Positions 39,198-47,780 of a stretch of 48,791 nucleotides of DNA are shown piece by piece. Source of the DNA: Aquisalimonas sp. (GTDB lineage Bacteria > Pseudomonadota > Gammaproteobacteria > Nitrococcales > Aquisalimonadaceae); assembly GCA_007126095.1 (NCBI GenBank), contig SLBZ01000002.1:1-48791 (forward strand). The letters are read 5' to 3'. The position numbers and the translations under genes were made by a program. The first letter of the stretch is position 1. The number at the start of each line of letters is the position of its first letter. Under the pieces are notes generated by a model that was given only the letters and a program-made list of their open reading frames with translations, ran no database searches and was not told where the DNA came from.

Positions 39198-39226
39198 GCG
39201 ACAAGGTGGCTGGTTAATGTTATCAT
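39198..39226 (+). promoter_or_regulatory. candidate promoter of znuACB
   Basis: GCGACA (39198-39203, 4 of 6) and TATCAT (39221-39226, 5 of 6) are 17 bases apart. The -10 lies inside the palindromic Zur-like box, so a bound repressor would block polymerase directly. Confidence 0.5.
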
Positions 39227-39236
39227 ATTGCATTAA
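39214..39236. promoter_or_regulatory. Zur-like operator upstream of znuACB
   Basis: A 23-bp imperfect palindrome has outer arms TTAATG (39214-39219) and CATTAA (39231-39236), with inner AT pairs also symmetric (TTAATGnnATnnnATnnCATTAA). The left half TAATGTTAT is close to the enterobacterial Zur box, and this is a conspicuously AT-rich spot in a GC-rich region. It lies 26 bp before the ATG of a zinc-type ABC operon and over its predicted -10, as expected for repression by zinc-loaded Zur. Confidence 0.7.
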
Positions 39237-39262
39237 CTGATCAGCCAGATGAATCGCCTGCC

Positions 39263-40135
39263 ATGTGCCCGTTGATACTCCGGCGCGCCGTCGCCGCGCT
39301 CGTATTGTGCTTTCCTGTCGCCGTGCTGAGCGCCGTCCCGGTGACGGTGAGCGTGCCGCCCCAGGCCTACCTGGTGGAGGCGATCGGGGGCGACCGGGTC
39401 GAGGTTTCCATCATGATCGAGCCGGGCCAGTCGCCCCATACATTCTCCCTCTCGCCGCGGCGGATGATGGCCCTTGACGATGCCCGCGTGTATTTCAAGG
39501 TCGGGCACCCGGATCTCGCCTTCGAGCGGCGCTTCGTCCAGCATGTCCAGGATGCGCGCCGCGACGTGCGGGTGGTGGATCTGGCGGACGGCGTGGAGCT
39601 CATGGCCATGGATGATCATGCGGATCACCACGACCACTCCCACGGCGAGACGGATCCACACCTGTGGGTGTCGCCCCGGATCATGAGGTCGGCGGCGGAG
39701 CGGGTTGCCGATGCGCTGACCGAGGTCGATCCGGATGGTGCCGAGCACTACCGCGCCGGCCTCCAGCAGTTCCAGAGCGATGTTGATGCACTGGACGACG
39801 AACTCCAGACCCTGTTCGGGCAGCTGGAACGGCGCCGGTTCGTTGTGAACCACCCTGCCTGGGGGTATCTGGCTCGGGATTACGGGCTCGAACAGGTGGC
39901 CATCGAGTCTGGTGGCCGGGATCCGTCCCCGGCGGAACTGGCCCGATTCATCGACGCAGCCAAGGACGAGGGCATCGACGTGATCTTCGTCCAGCGCGGT
40001 TTCTCCGAGCGCAGTGCCAATACCATCGCCCGCGAGATCGATGCAGTGGTGAAGGTGGCCGACCCCCTGGCGCAGGACTGGCTGAAGAATCTCCGCGAAA
40101 TCGGAGCGGCCATCCGCGAGGCCGTGGACTCATGA
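39263..40135 (+). CDS. znuA: zinc ABC transporter substrate-binding protein ZnuA
   Basis: ZnuA captures zinc in the periplasm and delivers it to the ZnuBC importer. The 290-residue cluster A-I binding protein has a signal peptide (RRAVAALVLCFPVAVLSA) and the first metal His in GQSPHTFSLSPRRM. A His/Asp-rich loop (DDHADHHDHSHGETDPH) typical of zinc rather than manganese proteins comes next. DPHLWVSPRIM, RFVVNHPAWGYLARDYGLEQ and FVQRGFSERSANTIA follow. The His-rich loop is short. The operon order is znuA-znuC-znuB on one strand, unlike the divergent znuA/znuCB of E. coli. It overlaps znuC by 4 bp. Confidence 0.92.
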   Translation: MCPLILRRAVAALVLCFPVAVLSAVPVTVSVPPQAYLVEAIGGDRVEVSIMIEPGQSPHTFSLSPRRMMALDDARVYFKVGHPDLAFERRFVQHVQDARRDVRVVDLADGVELMAMDDHADHHDHSHGETDPHLWVSPRIMRSAAERVADALTEVDPDGAEHYRAGLQQFQSDVDALDDELQTLFGQLERRRFVVNHPAWGYLARDYGLEQVAIESGGRDPSPAELARFIDAAKDEGIDVIFVQRGFSERSANTIAREIDAVVKVADPLAQDWLKNLREIGAAIREAVDS

Positions 40136-40911
40136 GCGTCACCGCGGATGCCGGAACGGTTCTGGAGGTCAGGGGGCTCACTTTCGGCTACGAGCGCGAG
40201 GCGGTGCTGCAGGACGTGGATCTGCGTATTGGCCGACGCGATTTCCTTGCCATTATTGGCCCCAACGGGGGCGGCAAGACCACGTTGTTGCGACTGATTC
40301 TCGGGCTGGAGACGCCCTGGCGGGGGATGGTGCGGTGGCCGACAGGCATTCGTCCGGGCGACATCGGTTTCGTGCCCCAGTTCTCCACGTTCGACAAGAA
40401 CTTCCCGCTGCGGCTGCGGGATACCGTGCTCATGGGCCGACTCGGCCGCGGCGGGCTGCTCGGGCGGTACGGCAAGGCGGACCACCGCGCCGTGGATGCC
40501 ATTCTCGAGCGGCTGCACCTGTCGCAGCGGGCTGCTTCGCCCATTGCTGACCTCTCCGGCGGCCAGCTTCAGCGCGCGTTGATCGCCCGGGCCCTGGTGG
40601 GGGAGCCTCGGATTCTGTTGCTGGATGAGCCCACCGCTTCCGTGGACGCGGAAACCCGGCAGGTGCTGGGGCAGGTGCTCGAAGAGCTCAATCGCGACAT
40701 CCCGGTCGTGGTGGTGACCCACGACATCACCGCGTTCGCATCCCAGGTCCGGCAGATCGCCTGCGTCAACCGGCAGCTCTACTACCATGGTTCGGGGCAG
40801 CTCAGCCACGCCGACCTCGCCGAGGCCTACGGCTGCCCGGTGGAGCTCATTGCCCACGGTGTGCCGCACCGGGTGCTGCATGACCACTCCGAGGATGCGG
40901 TGGGATCATGA
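40132..40911 (+). CDS. znuC: zinc ABC transporter ATP-binding protein ZnuC
   Basis: ZnuC is the cytoplasmic ATPase of the zinc importer. The 259-residue ABC protein has Walker A IIGPNGGGKTTLL, a Q-loop in IGFVPQFSTFDKNFPL, signature LSGGQLQRALIARAL, Walker B ILLLDEPTASVD and the H-loop VVVTHDI. The C-terminal part contains several His (HGVPHRVLHDHSED), possibly for metal sensing. Both ends overlap neighbours by ATGA, so the three genes are translationally coupled. Confidence 0.95.
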   Translation: MSVTADAGTVLEVRGLTFGYEREAVLQDVDLRIGRRDFLAIIGPNGGGKTTLLRLILGLETPWRGMVRWPTGIRPGDIGFVPQFSTFDKNFPLRLRDTVLMGRLGRGGLLGRYGKADHRAVDAILERLHLSQRAASPIADLSGGQLQRALIARALVGEPRILLLDEPTASVDAETRQVLGQVLEELNRDIPVVVVTHDITAFASQVRQIACVNRQLYYHGSGQLSHADLAEAYGCPVELIAHGVPHRVLHDHSEDAVGS

Positions 40912-41750
40912 GCGAGCTGCTGACCCTGCTGAATTACGAGTTCGCCCGCAACGCCCTCATGGCGGCGGTGCTCGCGAGTGTCCTCGCCGGCACCGTCGGC
41001 ACGTTCGTCGTCGTGAAACGGCTGGTGTTCATTGCCGGGGGGATCAGTCACGCGGCGTTCGCCGGGCTGGGGTTCTGCTACTGGCTGGGCGTGGAGCCAC
41101 TGGTGGGTGCCGTCGTGGTGGCCGTGCTGGCGGCGCTGCTGCTGGGCTGGCTGGGCGAGCATCGGGCCCGCTCCCAGGATGCGCTGATCGGGGTGCTGTG
41201 GGCCGGCGGCATGGCCACGGGGATCGTGTTCATTCACCTGACACCGGGCTATGCGCCGAATCTCATGACCTACCTGTTCGGTGACATCCTCACGGTCACG
41301 CGCGGCGACGTGGTGCTGCTGGCGCTGCTGACAGTGGGGGTCGTCGCCGTGATGGCGCTATTCTACCGCACGCTGGTGGCCGTGGCCTTCGATGAAACCT
41401 TCGCCGCCGTTCAGGGCACGCCGGTGAAGTGGATGACGACGCTGCTGCTGGTGCTGGTGGCGCTGTCGGTGATCATGTTGATCCAGGTGGTGGGCATCAT
41501 TCTGCTTATCGCCCTGTTCACCATTCCGCCCATGATTGCCCTGATGCTGGCGCAGCGGTTCCTCATGGTGCTGGTGGTCGCCGTTCTCGCGGGGCTGGTG
41601 ACGTCCACTGGTGGGCTGGCCGGCTCTTACTGGCTGGACCTGCCCTCGGGGCCCGCCATCGTGCTGTTCGGCATCGCCGTCCTGGTGCTGGTCCGCGTCG
41701 GGACCGTGCTGCGGGAGTCGCGACTTCTGCGTGACCGCGAGCGGGCCTAG
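40908..41750 (+). CDS. znuB: zinc ABC transporter permease ZnuB
   Basis: ZnuB is the inner-membrane channel subunit (ABC-3 family). The 280-residue protein has about eight hydrophobic helices and the family blocks [32 protein letters not shown] and [48 protein letters not shown] and [19 protein letters not shown] follow. Its TAG stop is part of a CTAG that also provides the prfA stop on the other strand. Confidence 0.95.
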   Translation: MSELLTLLNYEFARNALMAAVLASVLAGTVGTFVVVKRLVFIAGGISHAAFAGLGFCYWLGVEPLVGAVVVAVLAALLLGWLGEHRARSQDALIGVLWAGGMATGIVFIHLTPGYAPNLMTYLFGDILTVTRGDVVLLALLTVGVVAVMALFYRTLVAVAFDETFAAVQGTPVKWMTTLLLVLVALSVIMLIQVVGIILLIALFTIPPMIALMLAQRFLMVLVVAVLAGLVTSTGGLAGSYWLDLPSGPAIVLFGIAVLVLVRVGTVLRESRLLRDRERA

Positions 41751-42841
41751 GCCGTTGCGCCGCGCGCCAGTGATGCGAGCTGATCGGCCTGGTGCTCCTG
41801 AATCAGCGGCCCGATCACCGGATCCAGATCCCCCTGCATGACGGCTTCCAGCTTGTACAGGGTCAGGTTGATCCGGTGATCGGTCACCCGACCCTGAGGG
41901 AAGTTGTACGTGCGGATCCGCTCCGAACGGTCGCCGCTGCCCACCAGTGACCGGCGCTGCTCGGACTGCTCCGCCTCCTGCTGCGAGCGCTGCGCATCGG
42001 TGAGGCGCGCCTGCAGGAACGCCAGCGCCTTGGCGCGGTTCTTGTGCTGGGAGCGTTCTTCCTGGCATTCCACGACGATGCCGGTGGGCAGGTGGGTGAT
42101 GCGGATGGCCGAGTCGGTCTTGTTCACGTGCTGGCCACCGGCGCCGGACGCCCGGAAGGTGTCCACCTTCAGGTCGTTGCTGTTGATCGCCACATCCTCG
42201 AGTTCGTCCGCTTCGGGGAGGACCGCGACCGTGCACGCGGAGGTATGGATCCGCCCCTGGGATTCCGTCTGCGGCACGCGCTGGACGCGGTGGGCGCCGG
42301 ACTCGAACTTCAGGCGCGAATAGGCGCCGTCGCCGATGAGCCGCACGATGATCTCCTTGTAACCGCCCTGTTCCCCGTGGCTTTCGTTGATCACCTCCAT
42401 GCGCCAGCCCTGGGTCTCGGCGTAGCGCGCGTACATGCGGTAGAGATCGCCGGCGAACAGTGCCGCTTCGTCCCCGCCGGTGCCGGCGCGGATCTCCAGA
42501 AAGATATTGGCGTCATCGTTCGGGTCCCGCGGCAGCAGCAGAATCTCCAGCTCGCGCTCCAGCTCTTCCAGGGCGGTGCGCGCGGTCTCTGCCTCGTCGT
42601 CTGCCATGGCCCGGATCTCTTCATCGCTGTCCTGGCGCATGGTCTCGGCGGAGGCCAGCTGCTCCTCCGCCGCATGGAACCGCCGGAACGTGTCCACGAG
42701 CACTTCGAGCCGGGCGTACTCCCGGGAGAGGTCGCGGAACTGCCGCTGGTCCTGGATGACCTCCGGCTGTGACAGCAGACCGCTCAGCTCCTCGAAACGG
42801 TCCTGCAACTGCTCCAGCCGGGTGCGAATGGATTCCTTCAA
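41747..42841 (-). CDS. prfA: peptide chain release factor 1
   Basis: RF1 terminates translation at UAA and UAG. The 364-residue protein has the P-x-T codon-recognition motif as PQT in [20 protein letters not shown] (PAT in E. coli) and the catalytic GGQ in [16 protein letters not shown]. Its Gln is the target of PrmC, encoded about 6 kb away. [20 protein letters not shown] and [17 protein letters not shown] complete the family pattern. It follows hemA by 21 bp, the usual order. It converges with znuB and shares the CTAG stop. Confidence 0.98.
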   Translation of the reverse strand: MKESIRTRLEQLQDRFEELSGLLSQPEVIQDQRQFRDLSREYARLEVLVDTFRRFHAAEEQLASAETMRQDSDEEIRAMADDEAETARTALEELERELEILLLPRDPNDDANIFLEIRAGTGGDEAALFAGDLYRMYARYAETQGWRMEVINESHGEQGGYKEIIVRLIGDGAYSRLKFESGAHRVQRVPQTESQGRIHTSACTVAVLPEADELEDVAINSNDLKVDTFRASGAGGQHVNKTDSAIRITHLPTGIVVECQEERSQHKNRAKALAFLQARLTDAQRSQQEAEQSEQRRSLVGSGDRSERIRTYNFPQGRVTDHRINLTLYKLEAVMQGDLDPVIGPLIQEHQADQLASLARGATA

Positions 42842-42862
42842 CGGTGATGCACCTTCGTTGCC

Positions 42863-44128
42863 TCAGTTCTGATCGTCGTCGGTCCCGAGCAGGAACCGGC
42901 CCTGTTCCAGCAGATCGGTGCGGCCGTTCTCGCTGGCTTCCCGCAGACGGACCGTGGGCTGGTGCAGCAGCCGGTTGGTCAACGTGTGCGCCAGGTACTC
43001 CAGCGCCGCGTCCGGGTCCTCGCCGCGGGCCAGGCGGCGCCTGGCCCGTGCCAGCACCTCGTCCCGGTGCGCCGCACCCTGGTCGCGGTAGCGCCGGATC
43101 ACCGGGACCGAGTCCAGGCTGCGCAGCCATTCCTGGAACCGCTCCACCTGCAGATCAATGATCTCTTCCGCCTGCTGCGCGGCGTCCTGGCGGGAGCGCA
43201 GGTTCTCCTGGATGACTTCCTGGAGATCATCCACGGTGTAGAGGTAGATATCGTTCAGATCGCCCACTTCCGGCTCGATATCCCGGGGCACGGCGATATC
43301 CACCATGAAGATCGGCCGGTGCTTGCGGCGCTTCAGCGCCCGCTCGACGCTGCCCTTGCCCAGAACGGGTAGCTGAGCGGCCGTGGAGGCGATGACCACA
43401 TCCGCCTGTTCGACGTAGTCCGGCAATGAACCCAGCTCAATGGCCTGTCCACCGTAGCGGTCGGCGAGATCCCGTGCCCGCTCGCGGCTGCGGTTGGCGA
43501 CGATGAACTGCCGCATGCCCTGGTCGTGCAGGTGGCGGGCTGTCAGCTCGATGGTTTCGCCGGCGCCCACCAGCAGCCCGGTGTAACCGGTGAGGTCGCC
43601 GAAGATCTGCCGCGCCAGGGTCACCGCCGCGAAGGCAACAGAGACCGGGTTGGAGCCGATGCCTGTCTCCGTGCGCACCTGTTTCGAGACGGCGAAGGCA
43701 TGCTGGAACAGCCGGTCGAGCACCTGCCCCAGCGTGCCGGCGTTCATGGCGTCATTATAGGCGGCCTTGGTCTGGCCGCCGATCTGCGGTTCGCCCAGCA
43801 CCAGGGAGTCCAGGCCGGGCGCCACCCGCAGCAGGTGGCGTACCATGTCCGCGTCCTGGTGCATGTAGAGATAGGGGCGGAGCCACGCGGGATCCACGGC
43901 GTGGGATTCCGCCAGCCACTGCAAGACGGTGTTGGGCGAGGCGTGTTCGCCCAGCACGGTATAGATCTCGGTGCGGTTGCAGGTGGAGATCAGCGCCGCC
44001 TCCCGGACGCCGGCACGGGTCTTGAGCCCTTCCAGCGCACGCCCCACCTGCGCCTCGTCGAAGACAAGCCGCTCTCTCACCTCAAGAGGTGCACTCTTGT
44101 GACTGAGTCCAAGGGTGAACAGTGGCAT
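42863..44128 (-). CDS. hemA: glutamyl-tRNA reductase HemA
   Basis: HemA reduces glutamyl-tRNA(Glu) to glutamate-1-semialdehyde, the first committed step of C5-pathway haem synthesis. From ATG 44128 the protein has 421 residues (E. coli 418), beginning MPLFTLGLSHKSAPLEVRE. The nucleophilic Cys lies in ISTCNRTEIY, followed by SLVLGEPQIGGQTKAAY, the NADPH-binding LLVGAGETIELTA and IFMVDIAVPRDIEPEV. Another in-frame ATG at 44155 would add nine residues and also has a purine-rich site upstream; the homologous start is preferred. It is divergent from the TPR lipoprotein gene. Confidence 0.97.
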   Translation of the reverse strand: MPLFTLGLSHKSAPLEVRERLVFDEAQVGRALEGLKTRAGVREAALISTCNRTEIYTVLGEHASPNTVLQWLAESHAVDPAWLRPYLYMHQDADMVRHLLRVAPGLDSLVLGEPQIGGQTKAAYNDAMNAGTLGQVLDRLFQHAFAVSKQVRTETGIGSNPVSVAFAAVTLARQIFGDLTGYTGLLVGAGETIELTARHLHDQGMRQFIVANRSRERARDLADRYGGQAIELGSLPDYVEQADVVIASTAAQLPVLGKGSVERALKRRKHRPIFMVDIAVPRDIEPEVGDLNDIYLYTVDDLQEVIQENLRSRQDAAQQAEEIIDLQVERFQEWLRSLDSVPVIRRYRDQGAAHRDEVLARARRRLARGEDPDAALEYLAHTLTNRLLHQPTVRLREASENGRTDLLEQGRFLLGTDDDQN

Positions 44129-44419
44129 CGATGATCCGGACGTATCCGCGGGCATGGGCTGTCCCGGCTGGCGTATCGGCTGATGCCGTCATGATACAGC
44201 ACCAGGCCTCGCAACTCGCACCGTAGCAGGCCGGTTGACCCCGCCGGAGCGAGGGTGGCCGTGAGGCGTGCAGATTGTCGGGAATTCGCGACTGGAATAC
44301 AAGGTGTGGTTGCTGCCCCGGTGGCCCACCCTGTCTCGGTCGCGGGCGGGCGGGTATAGTAGGTGACGGATTGCACTCGGAGGTGGCGCGGGAGCGCACT
44401 GGTGAGGAACAGGGGGCGA
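44129..44419. other. 291-bp divergent region between hemA and the TPR lipoprotein gene
   Basis: On the plus strand TATAGT (44355-44360, 5 of 6) is a plausible -10 for the TPR-lolB-ispE transcript, but no -35 match stands 16-18 bp upstream. On the minus strand a TATCAT near 44200 may serve hemA, again without a clear -35. I see no tRNA, ORF with coding character, or regulator box that I can name. Confidence 0.5.
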
Positions 44420-46177
44420 ATGACTGTGGCGGAACGGGACGGCCTGCCGGTACTGGCGCGCTTTGCAGTGGTGCTGGCTGTGCTGGCGCTGGCTGGCTGT
44501 GCCAGCGTGGCCGACCGTGAACCGGTCCGTACGGTGGATGAGCCGCGGCCGGAAATCCTGGATTCGGAGCCGGTGCCGGCGCCCGAGGAGGACCTGCTCT
44601 ACCAGGTCATGGTGGCGCACCTCTCCGGCGCCGCCGGCGACCTGGACCAGTCGCTGGTGGCGTGGCATCAGGCCATGGAGCTCACCAGTGATCCGCGCGT
44701 GGCCGAGCAGGCAACGCAGCTCGCCATGTATGCCGACGACGAAACGAGGGCCCTGGCTGCCGCTGAGCGCTGGGCCGATCTGCTGGATGAGCCCACGCCG
44801 CAGTTGCACCAGATTCTCGGCTTTCTCTATCTGCGCGCCGGCGAAGCCGATATGGCCCGTCAACACCTGCGCCGCCTGCTGGAGGCCGGTGACCATTCGC
44901 CGGCCGATGTGTTCGAACGTATGGAAGCAGCCCTCGGCGGCGTGCAGGACCGGCGTGCGGCGCTGTCGGTGGTGCAGGGGCTGGTGGATGATCACCCGGG
45001 CGAGGTCGCCGGATACCGTCTGCTCGCCGGGCTGGCCCTGGAAGCGGGCGAGCCGGTGACTGCGCTGGAGGCGGCCGACGAGGCCCTGGCGCTGGAGCCC
45101 AGCGATCGCGACCTGCGCATCATCAAGGCCGAAGCGCTTCTGGGCGTCGGCGAGACGGAGCGCGCCCTGGCGGTGCTGGATGACACGCTGGCGACCTATC
45201 CTGACGACTGGCAGCTCCGTCTCGACTTCGCGCGGACACTGCTGGACGCGGGCCACGAGGAGCGCGCCCTGCATGAGTTCGAACGGCTTCATGAAGAGCG
45301 CCCGAACAACGGTGACGCCCTCTACGCCACAGCGCTTCTCACCCTGGAGGCGGGTTACCCGGATGAAGCCAGGCGCTACTTTCAGGCACTGCTGGATCTC
45401 GGTGAGCGCGTCGGCGCGGCGCATTATTTCCTGGGGCGCATTGCCGAGGACGCGGGTGACCGGTCTGCGGCTGCCCACTGGTACACCCGGGTCGATGGTG
45501 AATACGAGGCCCAGGCCGCGTTGCGTCATGCCGTGATCCTCGGGGAGCAGCAGCGTTACTCCCGGGCTGGCGAGGCATTCGACGACTACCGGTCCCGGTT
45601 TCCGGAGCACGCTGTGCGCGCCTACCTGTTGCAGGGTGACATGCTTCGCCGGGCGGAGCGTTTCGATGATGCCCGTCAGCTCTATGCGGAGGCCCTGGAC
45701 AACCACGCGGACAGCCTGGAGCTGCGCTATGGCCGTGCGCTCGTCCATGCATCGGATGGTGATGTGGACGCCGCGGAGGCCGACCTGCTGGAGATCCTCG
45801 AACAGAACCCCTCCCACGCCCACGCCCTGAACGCACTGGGGTACACCCTCGTGGACATGACGGATCGCGTTCAGGAAGGGTTCGAATACATTCGTCAGGC
45901 CTACGAACTGGAGTCGGACGATCCGGCGATTCTCGACAGCATGGGCTGGGCCCACTACCGCCTCGGCAATCATGCCGAGGCCGTCGAATACCTGGAGCGG
46001 GCCTACGCCAAACAGCCCGATGGCGAGATCGGCGCACACCTCGGCGAGGCTCTCTGGGAAAATGGGGAACGAGATCGCGCGCGGGATGTCTGGATGGAAG
46101 CCCTGGAGCGGGAGCCGGACCATCCGGTCCTGCTTGAGACCCTGGAGCGGCTCGCCCCCGACGTGAAGGAGCAGTAA
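44420..46177 (+). CDS. tetratricopeptide-repeat outer-membrane lipoprotein
   Basis: The 585-residue product has a lipoprotein signal with lipobox LAGC (Cys27) and Ala at +2, consistent with outer-membrane sorting. The rest is a nearly continuous array of TPR helices with recognisable repeats (YRLLAGLALEAGEPVTALEA; ALNALGYTLVDMTDRVQEG; ILDSMGWAHYRLGNHAEAVE). Related proteins precede lolB in Pseudomonas and many other gammaproteobacteria; no enzymatic role is known, and a scaffold role in the periplasm is likely. ATG 44420 has AGGGGG just upstream, although spacing is short. The stop overlaps the lolB start by one base (TAATG), implying coupled translation. Confidence 0.9.
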   Translation: MTVAERDGLPVLARFAVVLAVLALAGCASVADREPVRTVDEPRPEILDSEPVPAPEEDLLYQVMVAHLSGAAGDLDQSLVAWHQAMELTSDPRVAEQATQLAMYADDETRALAAAERWADLLDEPTPQLHQILGFLYLRAGEADMARQHLRRLLEAGDHSPADVFERMEAALGGVQDRRAALSVVQGLVDDHPGEVAGYRLLAGLALEAGEPVTALEAADEALALEPSDRDLRIIKAEALLGVGETERALAVLDDTLATYPDDWQLRLDFARTLLDAGHEERALHEFERLHEERPNNGDALYATALLTLEAGYPDEARRYFQALLDLGERVGAAHYFLGRIAEDAGDRSAAAHWYTRVDGEYEAQAALRHAVILGEQQRYSRAGEAFDDYRSRFPEHAVRAYLLQGDMLRRAERFDDARQLYAEALDNHADSLELRYGRALVHASDGDVDAAEADLLEILEQNPSHAHALNALGYTLVDMTDRVQEGFEYIRQAYELESDDPAILDSMGWAHYRLGNHAEAVEYLERAYAKQPDGEIGAHLGEALWENGERDRARDVWMEALEREPDHPVLLETLERLAPDVKEQ

Positions 46178-46791
46178 TGCGTAGTCTGCGCCGCCTGGTC
46201 ATTCCCCTGACCACTGTTGTGATTGCCGGCTGCGCGGCCGTGCCCGAGCGTGACCACGACGCCCGCGAGGCGCTGCTCGAGGAGCGCACGGAGCGGCTGG
46301 AGGCGGTGTCCGTCTGGCAGGCCAGCGGCCGCGCCGGGATCACCACGCCGGACGACCGCGCCAGCCTGAGCATGGACTGGCGCCAGGCGGGCGAGGCCTA
46401 CCGCCTCGATCTGCGCGCACCCATGGGGGCGGGCAGTTTCCGGCTGCAGGGCGACGACCAGGGGGTTGTGCTGCAGACCTCCGACGGGGTCACCGACAGC
46501 GCCGCCGATCCCTCCGAGCTGCTGTTCCGCTACACCGGTTTCGATCTGCCGGTGGCCGTGTTGCCCTGGTGGCTCCGCGGCGTCCCCGCCCCGGGCATGG
46601 ACGTGGCGTCCATGGAGCTGGACCGCCACGGGCGGATCGAGCGCATGGAGCAGGCCGGCTGGACCATCGAGTACACCGCGTACGACACCGTGGGGTCGCT
46701 GGACCTGCCCGTGCGGCTCTCCCTCGAGGGGGAGGGGGTCAGCCTGCGTGCCCATATCCGTGACTGGGACACCGGTGGCAGTGACATCTGA
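46177..46791 (+). CDS. lolB: outer-membrane lipoprotein receptor LolB
   Basis: LolB takes lipoproteins from LolA and inserts them in the outer membrane; it is itself a lipoprotein. The 204-residue protein has lipobox VIAGC (Cys19, Ala at +2), then VSVWQASGRAGITTPDDRAS with the central LRAPMGAGSFRLQGD. LLFRYTGFDLPVAVLPWWLR and the C-terminal DLPVRLSLEGEGVSLRAHIR match the LolA/LolB beta-fold. It starts within the stop of the TPR gene and overlaps ispE by 11 bp, the conserved lolB-ispE-prs order. Confidence 0.95.
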   Translation: MRSLRRLVIPLTTVVIAGCAAVPERDHDAREALLEERTERLEAVSVWQASGRAGITTPDDRASLSMDWRQAGEAYRLDLRAPMGAGSFRLQGDDQGVVLQTSDGVTDSAADPSELLFRYTGFDLPVAVLPWWLRGVPAPGMDVASMELDRHGRIERMEQAGWTIEYTAYDTVGSLDLPVRLSLEGEGVSLRAHIRDWDTGGSDI

Positions 46792-47668
46792 GTCCGGGGG
46801 CCGGTGGAGTGCCTGGCCGGCGCCGGCGAAGGTGAACCGCTTTCTGCATGTGCTCGGCCGGCGGCCGGATGGCTACCATGAGCTCCAGACCCTGTTTCAG
46901 TTTCTGGACCGCGTCGATACTGTCCATCTCCGCGTGCGGCAGGACGGCCGTATCGTGCGCACAGACGATATTGCCGGCGTACCGGAGAGCGCCGATCTGA
47001 CCGTGCGCGCGGCGCGGGCCCTGCAGCCGTACGCTGCGGCCGGCTCCGGAGTCGACCTGCGGGTGGACAAGCACCTGCCGGCGGGAGGGGGGGTCGGCGG
47101 CGGCAGCTCCGATGCGGCCACGGTGCTGGTGGCGCTCAATCACCTCTGGGGCTGCGCGCTGGATGGCGACGCGCTGGCCGCGATCGCCCTGACGCTGGGG
47201 GCCGATGTTCCGGTGTTTGTCCGCGGCGAGGCCGCCTGGGCCGAGGGGGTTGGCGAGGTGCTCCGTCCTGAGCAGCCGGACAGGCCATGGTTTACGGTGC
47301 TGGCACCCGAATGCCAGGTCAGCACCGCAACGGTCTTTCAGGCGCCGGAATTGACAAGGAATTCAGCCCCCATCACAATAGCCGACTTCCGCTCAGGCGG
47401 GTCTAGAAACGATTTCGAAACGGTCGTGCGGAGACGGTATCCGGTCGTTGCCCGTGCGATGAAAACGCTCTCCGCCTTCGGCGAGCCGCGGATGACGGGA
47501 ACGGGCGCATGCGTGTTCCTGGCGTGCGGCAGCAAAGCCGAAGCGGACGCGGCCTGGGCGCAGGCGAACGCTGAAGGATGGCGTGGCTTCGTTGCCCGAG
47601 GGTTGAACCGGTCGCCATTGCTTGACCGCCTCGACGCAATGGCCGCGAAAGACGTTGGAGCCGACTGA
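46781..47668 (+). CDS. ispE: 4-diphosphocytidyl-2-C-methyl-D-erythritol kinase IspE
   Basis: IspE is a GHMP kinase of the MEP isoprenoid pathway. The product starts with WPAPAKVNRFLHVLGRRPDG and LQTLFQFLDRVD. It has the phosphate-binding LPAGGGVGGGSSDAAT, LGADVPVFVRGEAAWAEGVG and a C-terminal MTGTGACVFLACG. No ATG precedes the conserved block; the GTG at 46781 inside lolB gives 295 residues, and a second in-frame GTG at 46775 is possible. The overlap with lolB (11 bp) suggests coupling. tRNA-Gln begins 4 bp after the stop. Confidence 0.95.
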   Translation: MTSESGGRWSAWPAPAKVNRFLHVLGRRPDGYHELQTLFQFLDRVDTVHLRVRQDGRIVRTDDIAGVPESADLTVRAARALQPYAAAGSGVDLRVDKHLPAGGGVGGGSSDAATVLVALNHLWGCALDGDALAAIALTLGADVPVFVRGEAAWAEGVGEVLRPEQPDRPWFTVLAPECQVSTATVFQAPELTRNSAPITIADFRSGGSRNDFETVVRRRYPVVARAMKTLSAFGEPRMTGTGACVFLACGSKAEADAAWAQANAEGWRGFVARGLNRSPLLDRLDAMAAKDVGAD

Positions 47669-47672
47669 CTTC

Positions 47673-47747
47673 TGGGGTGTAGCCAAGCGGTAAGGCAACG
47701 GGTTTTGATCCCGTCATTCCCAGGTTCGAATCCTGGCACCCCAGCCA
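47673..47747 (+). tRNA. tRNA-Gln (anticodon TTG)
   Basis: All four arms fold. The acceptor TGGGGTG pairs with CACCCCA, giving the U1-A72 pair typical of bacterial tRNA-Gln, and is followed by G73 and an encoded CCA (47745-47747). The anticodon stem is ACGGG/CCCGT with loop TTTTGAT, so the anticodon is TTG at 47705-47707. The T arm is CCAGG-TTCGAAT-CCTGG. The gene lies between ispE and prs, as in Pseudomonas, and is probably cut from a longer transcript. Confidence 0.97.
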
Positions 47748-47780
47748 TTCCATTCCGGATCGCACACGAGCGGGATCAGC

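Noticed and set aside
44189..46123. 644-codon open frame antisense to the TPR lipoprotein gene
   Set aside because: The plus-strand gene has a lipobox and clear TPR repeats; the antisense product is rich in Arg, Gln and Gly without domain structure.
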